Program-made: the position numbers and the translations under genes
Shown here: in pieces, positions 51,705-63,003 of the stretch
Layout of the letters: each line of letters starts with the position of its first letter
Position numbering within the stretch: position 1 is the first letter of the stretch
The notes under the pieces: model-generated
The model's input: the letters and a program-made list of their open reading frames with translations, nothing else
Told to the model about the DNA's origin: nothing
Databases searched by the model: none
Assembly (NCBI GenBank): GCA_024403735.1
Contig: JAKSRG010000001.1
Span: 124,001-188,000 of the forward strand
Direction of reading: 5' to 3'
DNA length: 64,000 nt
Origin: Clostridia bacterium
GTDB lineage: Bacteria; Bacillota; Clostridia; Saccharofermentanales; Saccharofermentanaceae

Positions 51705-51725
51705 TAGTTAATTATATATTAACTA
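51705..51725. repeat. AT-rich inverted repeat between ychF and comM
   Basis: TAGTTAAT-TATAT-ATTAACTA, 8-bp arms, in the 238-base divergent gap between ychF and comM. The rest of this gap is AT-rich without a visible gene. Role unknown. Confidence 0.4.
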
Positions 51726-51857
51726 TATTATTGTTTTTGTTCAGTATTTATATACATAAGATGCTTGTGTATGTTTTGTAGATTTTAGTGTTTTTTGTCG
51801 ACACATTGAATATTCCTATTTTGGTACTATCACTTCATAAGGAAAGAGGTGATATTT

Positions 51858-53402
51858 ATGTCTTCAAGAACAATAACAGGGAAGGTTTATTCTAGTTTCA
51901 TCAATGGTGTTGAAGGTGAATTAGTAACAATCGAGATATCGAATTCACCAGGGTTACCTTCATTCGATATTATAGGGATGTGTGATACTTCAATTCGTGA
52001 ATCTAGAGGAAGAATACAGTCAGCCATTAAGCAGTCTGGTTTTAGTATTCCTAAAGGTCATATTACAGTTAGTATATCTCCAGCGTTTTTACGTAAGACT
52101 GGTTCAGGATTTGATTTACCGATTGCTATTGGAATACTTATGGTATCTAACCAGATACCAGGATTAGGTTCACTTAAGATATATGCTAATGGTGAGTTGT
52201 CCTTAAACGGAGATGTTCATTCTACTCCTGGTTCAGTACTAAGATTGCAGGCAATAAAGAATACAAAGTTTAATGCATGTATTATTCCTTCTGAAGAGAA
52301 AGATAGCTCGGCTTGCTCAATGGTTCCATGCTCTTTTGTAAGTGATTTAAGAGAAGTATGTGGAATGATAACTACATCTTCATTTAAGAATTACATTCCT
52401 GAGATTCAGAAATACGTGGATGTTGAAGATGTAGTTCTAGATTTTTCAGTGTTAAAAGGACAAGAGAAAGCTTCTCGAACAATACTTTTAGCAGCTAGTG
52501 GATGGCATAATACACTACTTATTGGTAGTAGTGGTTCAGGAAAAACTACTGCAGCTGAGATTATTAGGGGATTATTACCACCATTGAATCAAAGAGAACT
52601 ATCTGAAGTATTTGCTCTTAATAATGCTTTAGGAAATCAGCAAAGAGTAACATCTGAATCTTATATTAGACCATTTAGATGCATTAATCCCAGTGTGAAT
52701 AGCTCTGGGCTTATAGGTAATTCAAATAGTTTTAAACCTGGTGAGATAAGTTTGTCTAACCACGGTGTTTTGTTTATGGATGAATTATGTGAATGTAATT
52801 CTAAGTTATTAGATCAATTAAGAATCTCCATGGAAGACCGTGAGATTTCTCTCAAGAAGAATGGTAAATCCATAACATATCCTTGCAACTTCTTGTTTGT
52901 AGGAGCTACTAATCCTTGTAGATGTGGCATGTATCTAGAGAAACCATCTAAATGTACATGTTCTCAATCTGTTAGAAGTAATTACATGAATAAGCTATCA
53001 GGTCCTTTTATAGACAGAATTGACCTAGTTACTGAAATGTATTCAGTTGATGCTGTTGGCCTAAAGGAAGCAGTTTCTTCAAGTAATAAGAATATGAGTA
53101 GGGAATTAAGAAAACGTGTTACAGAATGCTGGCGGATTCAAAGAGAAAGATATTTACATACAGATAATCCATATGCTCTTAATGGTAGTTTTGATAGCGA
53201 TAATCTTGCTGATGTATTAAGAGCAGATAGTAAGGTTGTCGAGAAAGCTGCACAAGCAGCATCGGTAGGTGGATATTCAGTTAGAAGTTTCAAGAGACTA
53301 TTAAAAGTTGGTAGAACAATTGCTGATCTTGAAGGTAGAGAAGATTTAGTTCAGTCAGATATTACTGAAGCTATGAGTTACAGATTCAGGAGGAATGTAT
53401 GA
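51858..53402 (+). CDS. comM: ComM/YifB-type Mg-chelatase-like AAA+ helicase
   Basis: A 514-residue protein: N-terminal ChlI-like domain (SSPGLPSFDIIGMCDTSIRE and IAIGILM), central AAA+ with Walker A IGSSGSGKTT (about 220-229) and Walker B VLFMDELCE, a CxCGMYLEKPSKCTCS cysteine cluster (about 355-375) and a C-terminal Mg_chelatase_C domain. In Vibrio ComM is a helicase that extends branch migration during transformation; in Gram-positives its role is assumed similar. ATG 51858 follows AAAGAGGTGAT. It overlaps dprA by 4 bases. Confidence 0.93.
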   Translation: MSSRTITGKVYSSFINGVEGELVTIEISNSPGLPSFDIIGMCDTSIRESRGRIQSAIKQSGFSIPKGHITVSISPAFLRKTGSGFDLPIAIGILMVSNQIPGLGSLKIYANGELSLNGDVHSTPGSVLRLQAIKNTKFNACIIPSEEKDSSACSMVPCSFVSDLREVCGMITTSSFKNYIPEIQKYVDVEDVVLDFSVLKGQEKASRTILLAASGWHNTLLIGSSGSGKTTAAEIIRGLLPPLNQRELSEVFALNNALGNQQRVTSESYIRPFRCINPSVNSSGLIGNSNSFKPGEISLSNHGVLFMDELCECNSKLLDQLRISMEDREISLKKNGKSITYPCNFLFVGATNPCRCGMYLEKPSKCTCSQSVRSNYMNKLSGPFIDRIDLVTEMYSVDAVGLKEAVSSSNKNMSRELRKRVTECWRIQRERYLHTDNPYALNGSFDSDNLADVLRADSKVVEKAAQAASVGGYSVRSFKRLLKVGRTIADLEGREDLVQSDITEAMSYRFRRNV

Positions 53403-54541
53403 TTGATAATCTTAAATTTATGTGGGTTGCAGCATTTCATCTTGGATACTTCAATAACAAAGATATTAATGAGTTGCTGAACCTAAAACTAATAGACAAA
53501 TTCTACGACGTGATGAGTAGTGAATTTCTTGAAAACATAGTAGCCATATCTTGTAGTGCGAAACTGAAATTAAAGCTTACTGAAATGAGTAAAAAAATAA
53601 CTGATATAAGTAAGACTGCGCAGATGTATGAGGACAGATGTAATCAGCTAAATGCTTTTATGATTTGTGAGGATGATATGGATTATCCTAATAATTGGAG
53701 AATGCTCTCAGGAATGCCAAGAATTGTATTTGGAAAAGGTAGACGTGAACTTATTAATATTGATAAGACAGGTGGAGTTGCTATTGTTGGATCACGAAAA
53801 TGTAGCAATTACGCAAAAGTTGCCACAATAATGTTTACCCAAGAACTTGTAAAAAGGGGTATATCAATAATATCTGGAATGGCTGATGGAATTGATAGAG
53901 CAGCTCATGAGACTGCTCTTGTAAATAGTGGTAATACAATTGCATTTCTGGCAGGAGGTGTCGATAACATCTATCCATGGGTAAATAAGGATATTTATGA
54001 TCAATTGATAGTAAATGGTTTAGTTCTTTCTGAGATGCCACCAGGTACTAAAGCACAAAAACAGTATTTTCCGTCACGAAATAGATTAATTTCAGCGTTA
54101 TCTGATACGTGTATGATTATGGAAGCAGGTACTTACAGTGGAACTCTTCACACAGCATCTTTTGCAGCTGCTCAAGGTAAGAATGTTTTTGTATTGCCAA
54201 ATACAATATATTCGGAGAATACTCTTGGTGGTTTGGAATTGATTGCAGATGGAGCAAGAATTCTACTTAAACCAGAAGATGTTATTGATGAGGTGGCAGA
54301 ATGTTGTTTGAATAAATTGTTGCTTAAAGGTGATTTAGGATTAGATAAGAATAGTTCTCGAGTATTAACATCAGAGGATAAGATTACAGAAGAATTAAGT
54401 GTTAAACCAAGAACTGCTGATGAGCTAGTTCAACTTACTTCAATATCGTATACGGAGCTATCTGTACTGTTATCTGAGATGGAGATTAGGGGATCTATTA
54501 TTGTGGAACGTGGAAAATTTACTTTGACAAGATTTAATTAA
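53399..54541 (+). CDS. dprA: DNA-processing protein DprA
   Basis: A 380-residue DprA/Smf protein. The Rossmann core has VAIVGSRKCSNYA, IISGMADGIDRAAHETAL, IAFLAGGVDNIYP, FPSRNRLISALSD and AGTYSGTLHTASFAAAQGKNVFVLP. A DUF-type N-terminal helical region precedes it and a C-terminal winged helix (about 310-380) follows. DprA protects incoming ssDNA and loads RecA during transformation. The start overlaps comM (ATGA), and topA follows 47 bases downstream, an order typical of Firmicutes. Confidence 0.95.
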   Translation: MIDNLKFMWVAAFHLGYFNNKDINELLNLKLIDKFYDVMSSEFLENIVAISCSAKLKLKLTEMSKKITDISKTAQMYEDRCNQLNAFMICEDDMDYPNNWRMLSGMPRIVFGKGRRELINIDKTGGVAIVGSRKCSNYAKVATIMFTQELVKRGISIISGMADGIDRAAHETALVNSGNTIAFLAGGVDNIYPWVNKDIYDQLIVNGLVLSEMPPGTKAQKQYFPSRNRLISALSDTCMIMEAGTYSGTLHTASFAAAQGKNVFVLPNTIYSENTLGGLELIADGARILLKPEDVIDEVAECCLNKLLLKGDLGLDKNSSRVLTSEDKITEELSVKPRTADELVQLTSISYTELSVLLSEMEIRGSIIVERGKFTLTRFN

Positions 54542-54588
54542 TGAAGTATATGTATTATTTGTATGAATAAACTGAGTAAGGTGAAGTT

Positions 54589-56730
54589 ATGAGTAAGAAG
54601 TTAGTTATTGTTGAGTCTCCTGCAAAGGCAAAGACAATTGGTAGATATTTAGGTAAAGAATATAAGATTGCTGCATCAGTAGGTCATATTAGAGATTTAC
54701 CAGAGGGTACTATCGCAGTTGATGTTAAGTGTGGATATAAGCCAACTTATATTACAATGCGTGGTAAAGAGAAGATTATTAAGGAATTAAAAGAACTTAG
54801 TAAAGATGTAGATTTTGTATATATCGCAACTGACCCGGACCGTGAGGGTGAAGCAATTGCATGGCATATTGCTAAGGTTTTGAATATTGATTTAGATACA
54901 GAGTGTAGAATTACTTTTAACGAAATCACTAAGAATGCAGTACAGGCTGCTATTTCTTCTCCTAGAAAGATTGACATTGATTTATTTAATGCTCAGCAGG
55001 CAAGACGTGTACTTGATAGATTGGTTGGTTATGAGCTTAGCCCACTTCTTTGGTCAAAAATCCGTAAGGGCCTCTCAGCTGGTAGAGTACAGTCAGTAGC
55101 TACAAAGATTGTTATGGATCGTGATGCTGAGATTGATGCATTTGAGCCTGAAGAGTACTGGCTTGTAAGTGCAATGCTTTCACCAATTGGTAACGATCAC
55201 AAATTTAAAGCTAGATTCTATGGTGTAAATAACGGCACAAAAGTTGAAAAGATTAAACTCCAGAATAAAGAGGATGCTGATAAGGTAATTAATGGTATTG
55301 GCAATTCTAATTTTTCTGCTACAACTGTAAAGAAGGGCAAGAAACAGCGTAATCCTTTCCCACCATTTACAACTTCAACACTTCAGCAGGAAGCATCTAA
55401 GAGATTAGGCTTCTCATCTAGAAAGACTATGTCTGTTGCTCAGCAGCTTTATGAAGGTGTTGAGATTCAGGGATTTGGTCAGAATGCTCTTGTTTCATAC
55501 ATTCGTACCGACTCTGTACGTGTTTCTGAGGAAGCTTCAAACTTCGCTCGTAAGCATATTGAGACAAAGTATGGTAAAGAATACTTGCCAAAGACAAAGA
55601 GAGTATATTCTAATAAGAATTCTTCACAGGATGCACACGAAGCTATTCGTCCTGCTCACTTTGAATTTGCGCCAGATTCAATTAAGACATCTTTGCAGCC
55701 AGATCAGTACAAGCTTTATAAATTGATTTGGGAGAGATTTATCGCTTCACAGATGGCTTCAGCAATTGTTGATACAGTTAGTGTTGATTTGGATGCTAAT
55801 AGCTATGTATTTAGAACACAGGGGGAGACTACTGTATTCCCAGGTTTCTTAGCTGTATATGCTGATGTAAACGAGGAAGTACAGGATAACTCAGACGATG
55901 ATTCAAAGGTTAAGCTTCCAGAGATTAAGGAAGGTGACACACTTAATAATTTGGGAGTTACTGGTGAACAGAAGCATACACTTCCACCTCCACATTTTAC
56001 AGAAGCTACTTTGATTAAGACTATGGAGGAAAATGGTATTGGTCGTCCATCAACATATGCTCCAACAATTTCTACAATTCTTGATAGAGAGTATGTTGCT
56101 AAAGAAGGCAGACTAATAAAGATTACTGAACTTGGTAAGCTTGTTACTGAGATGCTTTCTGGTAGTTTTAAGCAGATTGTTGATGTTTCATTTACTGCAG
56201 ATATGGAAGCTCAGCTTGATGAAGTTGAAACTGGTAAGACTGACTGGATCAATGTTATGGATTCATTTTATCCTGATTTCCATGAGCAGATTGTTGATGC
56301 TGGAAAGACAATTGAAAAGGTTAAGTTTGCTGAAGAGCACACTGGTGAAACATGTCCTAAGTGTCAGAAGGGTGAGCTTTTGATTAAGGTTGGACGTTTT
56401 GGTAAGTTTATTGCTTGCTCGAATTTCCCAGAGTGTAGTTATACAGATACTGTTAAGAAGAAGGCAGAAGGTGCTAGTTGTCCTATTTGTGGTTCAGGCC
56501 TTAACGTTATGCAGTCTCGTAAGCATAGAAATAAGACTTTCTATGTTTGTGATAAGCAGGGTAGCAATCCAAATTGTGATTTTATTACTTGGGATCTTCC
56601 AGCTAAGGACAAGACTTGTGAAACTTGTGGTTCATACATGGTATGGAAGAACTTCAGAGGAAAGAAGTATTGTCGTTGTGCTAACAAAGATTGTCCTTCT
56701 AATGCTAAAAAAACTAAGTCAGATACTTAA
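54589..56730 (+). CDS. topA: DNA topoisomerase I
   Basis: A 713-residue type IA topoisomerase that relaxes negative supercoils. The Toprim domain (1-115) has VIVESPAKAKTIGRYLG and ATDPDREGEAIAWH; the catalytic Tyr is in VSYIRTDSVRVS (about Y304). Three C-terminal zinc ribbons are visible from about residue 585: CPKCQKG..CSNFPEC, CPICGSG..CDKQGSNPNC and CETCGSY..CANKDC. GGTGAAG precedes the ATG. trmFO follows 14 bases later, so the two are cotranscribed. Confidence 0.97.
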   Translation: MSKKLVIVESPAKAKTIGRYLGKEYKIAASVGHIRDLPEGTIAVDVKCGYKPTYITMRGKEKIIKELKELSKDVDFVYIATDPDREGEAIAWHIAKVLNIDLDTECRITFNEITKNAVQAAISSPRKIDIDLFNAQQARRVLDRLVGYELSPLLWSKIRKGLSAGRVQSVATKIVMDRDAEIDAFEPEEYWLVSAMLSPIGNDHKFKARFYGVNNGTKVEKIKLQNKEDADKVINGIGNSNFSATTVKKGKKQRNPFPPFTTSTLQQEASKRLGFSSRKTMSVAQQLYEGVEIQGFGQNALVSYIRTDSVRVSEEASNFARKHIETKYGKEYLPKTKRVYSNKNSSQDAHEAIRPAHFEFAPDSIKTSLQPDQYKLYKLIWERFIASQMASAIVDTVSVDLDANSYVFRTQGETTVFPGFLAVYADVNEEVQDNSDDDSKVKLPEIKEGDTLNNLGVTGEQKHTLPPPHFTEATLIKTMEENGIGRPSTYAPTISTILDREYVAKEGRLIKITELGKLVTEMLSGSFKQIVDVSFTADMEAQLDEVETGKTDWINVMDSFYPDFHEQIVDAGKTIEKVKFAEEHTGETCPKCQKGELLIKVGRFGKFIACSNFPECSYTDTVKKKAEGASCPICGSGLNVMQSRKHRNKTFYVCDKQGSNPNCDFITWDLPAKDKTCETCGSYMVWKNFRGKKYCRCANKDCPSNAKKTKSDT

Positions 56731-56744
56731 GAAAAGGTGTTTAT

Positions 56745-58094
56745 ATGCAGAATAAAGCAGATTATGTAAATGTAGTAGGTGCAGGATTGGCCGGTTCTGA
56801 GGCTGCATGGTTACTAGCATCAATGGGTATTAATGTTCATCTTTATGAGATGAAACCAAATAAGAAAAGTGATGCGCATAAATCTGATGGTTTTGCAGAG
56901 CTTGTTGGTAGTAATTCATTGAGAGCTGCTTCAATTGAGAATGCTATTGGTCTTCTTAAAGAAGAATTAAGAAGAATGGGTTCTCTTATTATGGAGGCTG
57001 CAGATGCTTCAGAAGTTCCTGCTGGTGGTGCTTTAGCAGTTGATAGAGATGAATTCTCATCTTATGTTACAAATAAAATTAAGAGTTGTCCTAGAATTAC
57101 TATTATCAGCGAAGAAATTAAGAAAATCCCTACAGATGCTATTACAATTATTGCAACTGGACCTTTGACAGATGGTGAATTGTTTGATGAAATTCTGAAA
57201 CTCTGTGATGGAAAAGATTTACATTTCTTTGATGCTGCAGCTCCAATTGTTACATACGATTCAATTGATATGAGTAAAGCTTTTGCTGCTTCTAGATATG
57301 GTAAGGGCGGTGATGACTATATTAATTGCCCTATGAATAAAGAGGAATACTTGCGTTTCTATAATGAATTAATTAAAGCGGAGCAGGCTGAAGTTAAGGG
57401 ATTTGATAAAGAGATTGTTTTTGAAGGATGTATGCCTATTGAGACAATGGCTAAGCGTGGAGAGGATACAATGAGATTTGGTCCACTTAAGCCAGTTGGT
57501 CTCATTGATCCAAGAACGAATGAAGAACCATATGCTTGTTTGCAGTTAAGACAGGATAACAGAGCTAAGAGCATGTTTAATCTTGTTGGTTTTCAGACAC
57601 GTTTAAAGTGGCCTGAGCAGAAGAGAGTATTTGGCTTAATTCCAGGTCTTGAGAATGCAGAATACTATCGAATGGGTGTTATGCACAGAAATACTTATTT
57701 GAGATCTCCAGAACTTCTTAATGACGATTATTCTATGCGTTGCAATCCTGATTTGTTCTTTGCTGGTCAGATTACAGGTGTTGAAGGTTACATTGAATCA
57801 ACGGGTTCTGGTTTCCTTGCTGGTTACTACGCTGCACATAGATTCTTCAATATTGAGCCTAAGTATCACTTTGATAGTGAGACTGTTATTGGTGCAATGG
57901 CTCAATATGTTTCTGATTCTAACGTTAAGAAGTTTGTTCCTATGAACGCTAATCTTGGCATTATTAAGCCATTTGATATAAAATTTAAAGGTAAGACTGC
58001 TAAGAAGGATAAGTGTATTGCAGTTGCTAATCGTTCGCTCAAGCGAATTGAAGAATATTGTGAGTATATAACTTCACTTAAGGAGAATATCTGA
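56745..58094 (+). CDS. trmFO: Folate/FAD-dependent tRNA m5U54 methyltransferase (one catalytic Cys replaced)
   Basis: A 449-residue TrmFO: FAD-binding NVVGAGLAGSEAAWLLA (9-25), YEMKP, AVDRDEFSSYVT, FDAAAPIVTYDSIDM, NCPMNKEEY, FEGCMPIETMAKRG, QLRQDNRA and FAGQITGVEGYIES. It methylates U54 of tRNA using methylene-THF. Two Cys are conserved in the family (B. subtilis Cys53 and Cys226). The second is kept in FEGCMPIE, but the first, usually in ELVCSNSLR, is Gly55 here (ELVGSNSLR, GGT codon). Activity may be changed. The gene order topA-trmFO is conserved, which supports the call; the next gene overlaps its stop. Confidence 0.95.
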   Translation: MQNKADYVNVVGAGLAGSEAAWLLASMGINVHLYEMKPNKKSDAHKSDGFAELVGSNSLRAASIENAIGLLKEELRRMGSLIMEAADASEVPAGGALAVDRDEFSSYVTNKIKSCPRITIISEEIKKIPTDAITIIATGPLTDGELFDEILKLCDGKDLHFFDAAAPIVTYDSIDMSKAFAASRYGKGGDDYINCPMNKEEYLRFYNELIKAEQAEVKGFDKEIVFEGCMPIETMAKRGEDTMRFGPLKPVGLIDPRTNEEPYACLQLRQDNRAKSMFNLVGFQTRLKWPEQKRVFGLIPGLENAEYYRMGVMHRNTYLRSPELLNDDYSMRCNPDLFFAGQITGVEGYIESTGSGFLAGYYAAHRFFNIEPKYHFDSETVIGAMAQYVSDSNVKKFVPMNANLGIIKPFDIKFKGKTAKKDKCIAVANRSLKRIEEYCEYITSLKENI

Positions 58095-59164
58095 TGTTGT
58101 TTAGTAAAAAGGTTCCAGAGCAAGACTTAGAGTATGATGAATATTCACATGGTCCTGTTTATAGATTTTTTAGAGGCTATTCAACTTACTTTATTAAGTT
58201 GATGAGTGTTAATCTATTATTTGTAATCTGTAATATTCCTGCGATGCTTGTTGCTTTCGCGTACTGTTTGATATTTTTGCCTAACTTTAATGAAGTTTTT
58301 ATTCCTGAAAATTTCATCAACTATGTAACAGAATTAGGCTTAATTGGTAATCCAAATATTAATGATATTGGTAATGAGGCAGGATTTGAGCTTTATTATA
58401 TTATTGTATTGTTCTGTGTAATGTTTTTGCTTGGAACTACATTGATATGTGTTGGTCCTTTTCAATCAGGTTTTGATACTATCTATAAGAATATAGCTAG
58501 AGGTAATGGCGTCTTTATTTTTAATGATTTTAAAGATGGAATAAAGAAGAACTGGAAACAGTCCTTAAAGAATACTGTTGTATCTTTGATCATTTCTGCG
58601 ATTATTATGTTTAGTATAGGTTTTTATGCTAATCATTTTGATTCAGTTGGAACAACAGTTTCTGTGTTCTTTTTGGTTCTTTTATGTGCTTTTGTCATTA
58701 TTCAGAACGTTGTCAATTACTTGATAGTTACAATCGATTTGCCACTTGGTAAGCTTTATAAGAATGCTATATTATTCTTGTTTATTAAGTTATTTACTTA
58801 TGTTCTTTTACTTGCGTTAACAGTAGTTATGCTTCTTGTTATTCCAGTAGCTTTATTATTGACTGCAACATGGTTTGGTTATGCTATTGCTGTTATTTAT
58901 TACTTAACTTTGGCATTTATTTTCCCTCAGTATGCATTTGCTTTTTTTACAAATGAAATGGTTGATTTGTATATTCTTCCTAAGACAAAAAAGGTTCAGG
59001 ATGCTTTAAAGGCAAAAGCAGAAAATATTGAATCGGACGAAGACGATGATGAGTCTGATGAAGATGAAGCTGACGATGATGACGAAGATGAAGACGAAGA
59101 TGACGAAGGTGAAGAACCTGATAGTAGTGAAACATCTGAAGAGGAAGAAGATAACAACAAATAA
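58094..59164 (+). CDS. YesL-like (DUF624) membrane protein with polyacidic tail
   Basis: A 356-residue protein. Residues 1 to about 305 form five to six membrane helices with the DUF624/YesL pattern (GPVYRFFRGYSTYFIKLMSVNLLFVICNIPAM; the conserved NIP and GPFQSGFDTIYKNIARG). The last 45 or so residues consist almost only of Asp, Glu and Ser, which is not usual for YesL. The DNA for this tail (59035-59160) is a GA-rich low-complexity stretch. It starts on the trmFO stop (TGATG) and is followed 16 bases later by the PP2C gene. Confidence 0.85.
   Translation: MLFSKKVPEQDLEYDEYSHGPVYRFFRGYSTYFIKLMSVNLLFVICNIPAMLVAFAYCLIFLPNFNEVFIPENFINYVTELGLIGNPNINDIGNEAGFELYYIIVLFCVMFLLGTTLICVGPFQSGFDTIYKNIARGNGVFIFNDFKDGIKKNWKQSLKNTVVSLIISAIIMFSIGFYANHFDSVGTTVSVFFLVLLCAFVIIQNVVNYLIVTIDLPLGKLYKNAILFLFIKLFTYVLLLALTVVMLLVIPVALLLTATWFGYAIAVIYYLTLAFIFPQYAFAFFTNEMVDLYILPKTKKVQDALKAKAENIESDEDDDESDEDEADDDDEDEDEDDEGEEPDSSETSEEEEDNNK
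59035..59160 (+). repeat. GA-rich low-complexity tract coding for a polyacidic tail
   Basis: Successive GAC/GAT/GAA/GAG codons give strong purine bias on the plus strand. It is prone to slippage, so the tail length could vary. Confidence 0.8.
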
Positions 59165-59180
59165 GTGGAGTTGAGTTGAA

Positions 59181-60065
59181 GTGAATATTGCAGTTCTACC
59201 AACAGAATCAAGAATTGCTTTATATGTTCTGGGATTGTTAGTTATTGCAGTTCTATTTTCATTTGTTTGGATTTTACTTTTTATTATTAAATATGCTAAA
59301 CATGTAAGAACTGAAGATGAGAAACTTCCATTATTTGCTGACGTAGCTTATTTCTATGAAAAAGGTAAGAGAGAACGTCAAGAAGACTCTGTTTATATCT
59401 CTTCATTAGACAAATATACTACTAATGGTATCCTCGCGTGTGTATCTGATGGTATGGGTGGTCTTAAGTATGGTAAGGAGATATCCAAGTCTATTGTTGA
59501 TGACTTAGATAAGATTTTTCCTTTTCCGTTTAATGATGTTGAAAATACTGTTTCAAAGATAACAAGAATTTCTACAGAGATTTTTAGACGTTACGGAAGA
59601 CGTGGCGGAGCTACTCTTGCGTTGGTTCATATTTTCAAAGATAGAATGCATATATATTCTGTAGGTGATAGTAATATAATTCTTGTTAGAAATGATAGAG
59701 CTACGGTTCTTAATCAGAAGCAGAATTATTACAATATCCTTGTTAAAGATTTAGCTAATTGCGGACTTACGACAGAAGAAGCATACTTGAATAAAAAGAG
59801 TAGAGCACTTACTGATTTTATGGGTAATGTAAATACTCGAGTTATGAATACTAATGTTCCTTTTAATCTTTTGCCAGGAGATACAATAATCATTTGTTCT
59901 GATGGTGTAACAGATGCAATTCCTTATGATAAACTTCCAATATATGTAGGATTAAATGCAAAAAGAACTGCGGATGAGATTAAACTAAATATTAGACAGA
60001 AGAATCTATCTAAGCAGGATAACTATTCTTGTATAGTTGTTAAACTTGATCGTTACAATTTCTGA
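59181..60065 (+). CDS. Membrane-anchored PP2C-type Ser/Thr phosphatase
   Basis: A 294-residue protein with one N-terminal membrane helix (about 14-37) and a cytoplasmic PP2C domain. The metal and catalytic motifs are complete: RERQEDS (Asp69), CVSDGMGG (Asp90-Gly91), YSVGDSNI, ICSDGVTD (about Asp241) and QDNYSCIVV (about Asp280). PP2Cs remove phosphate from Ser/Thr kinase targets; no kinase gene is in the window. Unlike B. subtilis PrpC it has a membrane anchor ahead of the domain. GTG start with GGAG 10 bases upstream. A degenerate PP2C-like gene follows 8 bases later. Confidence 0.93.
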   Translation: MNIAVLPTESRIALYVLGLLVIAVLFSFVWILLFIIKYAKHVRTEDEKLPLFADVAYFYEKGKRERQEDSVYISSLDKYTTNGILACVSDGMGGLKYGKEISKSIVDDLDKIFPFPFNDVENTVSKITRISTEIFRRYGRRGGATLALVHIFKDRMHIYSVGDSNIILVRNDRATVLNQKQNYYNILVKDLANCGLTTEEAYLNKKSRALTDFMGNVNTRVMNTNVPFNLLPGDTIIICSDGVTDAIPYDKLPIYVGLNAKRTADEIKLNIRQKNLSKQDNYSCIVVKLDRYNF

Positions 60066-60073
60066 GGTGCTAG

Positions 60074-60637
60074 ATGATTGAGAGTTATAGTTTTTGCCAT
60101 TCAGGTGGATTAGAAGCCTATTTGGACAAAGTATACGTAAGTTATGGAATTGAAACTTATGTAACTATAGTAAATGGAATGAATGATGTTGATTCTTGTG
60201 CTCGAGTATCAAAAGCAATTCTTAATGTGTTCGATAGTAAAGCAGAGAATGCTGATTTTAAATCTGTATCAGCTGAGATTTCAAAAAAAGTAAAAAGTAC
60301 CGATGAGTATTTGCTGGTAAGTATTGATGATAGTCGAATTATTACTGAACAACATGGTGATGTTAAGGGATACTTGATAAGAGATGGTTCAATTGTAAGA
60401 ATTACTAATGGTTTGATTAATCTTCATAATGAAGATCGTATTATTTTTGCTACTGGAAGGTTTTTGGATAAACTATCAGAAGAGATGATACTGATTGATG
60501 CATTAACATCATTAAGCGCAGAAGAGTGGATGGATTTCCTAGTTTGCAGAATTTCTGAGATAAATATGTTATCAGGAAATAATCGCTCAGCAGTTACATT
60601 AATCGTTAGAAACACAGAAGACATTAAGCTCGTATAA
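60074..60637 (+). CDS. Degenerate PP2C-like protein (predicted inactive)
   Basis: A 187-residue protein with the PP2C layout but lost metal residues. TIVNGMND (31-38) aligns with the vxDGMGG loop, with Asn for Asp. HGDVKGYLIRDGSIVRIT (94-111) aligns with the GDSRaYLIRDG strand pair. DRIIFATGRFLDKLS (121-135) aligns with DRIIlCSDGltD..., with Thr-Gly for Asp-Gly. The C-terminal NRSAVTLIVR aligns with DNxTxIvv, with Arg for Asp. I infer a pseudophosphatase that may regulate or recruit the active PP2C encoded 8 bases upstream. The family call rests on eye alignment. Confidence 0.65.
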   Translation: MIESYSFCHSGGLEAYLDKVYVSYGIETYVTIVNGMNDVDSCARVSKAILNVFDSKAENADFKSVSAEISKKVKSTDEYLLVSIDDSRIITEQHGDVKGYLIRDGSIVRITNGLINLHNEDRIIFATGRFLDKLSEEMILIDALTSLSAEEWMDFLVCRISEINMLSGNNRSAVTLIVRNTEDIKLV

Positions 60638-60655
60638 GCTTAATGTCTTCTTTTG
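60617..60655. terminator. Bidirectional terminator overlapping a stop codon
   Basis: GAAGACATTAAGCT (60617-60630) and AGCTTAATGTCTTC (60637-60650) pair perfectly, 14 bp over CGTATA, then TTTT. The left arm and loop include the end of the pseudo-PP2C gene (stop 60635-60637). It also serves tgt on the other strand. Confidence 0.93.
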
Positions 60656-60662
60656 TTTGATA

Positions 60663-62836
<2,174 letters not shown>

Positions 62837-62925
62837 AAAAACCTCTTAAAATAAACTAAATATAATTATACACAAACTAATAGATAATACTATTCGCAAA
62901 GTATGAATATAAGCTACCAAAATAA

Positions 62926-62955
62926 TTGACTATTATCTCGTAGTAGTGCTACAAT
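62926..62955 (+). promoter_or_regulatory. Promoter of dapA-dapB
   Basis: TTGACT (62926-62931), 18-base spacer, TACAAT (62950-62955), with TG at 62947-62948 making it also an extended -10. The predicted start is near 62962, about 40 bases before the ATG. No lysine riboswitch fits in this gap. Confidence 0.7.
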
Positions 62956-63003
62956 TTATCGAATTATTCATTTATTAATATTTAAAAGAAGGAGGAAAAT
63001 AAC

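Noticed and set aside
62837-63003. A lysine riboswitch before dapA
   Set aside because: The promoter lies within 80 bases of the ATG, leaving a leader of about 40 bases, far too short for that aptamer.
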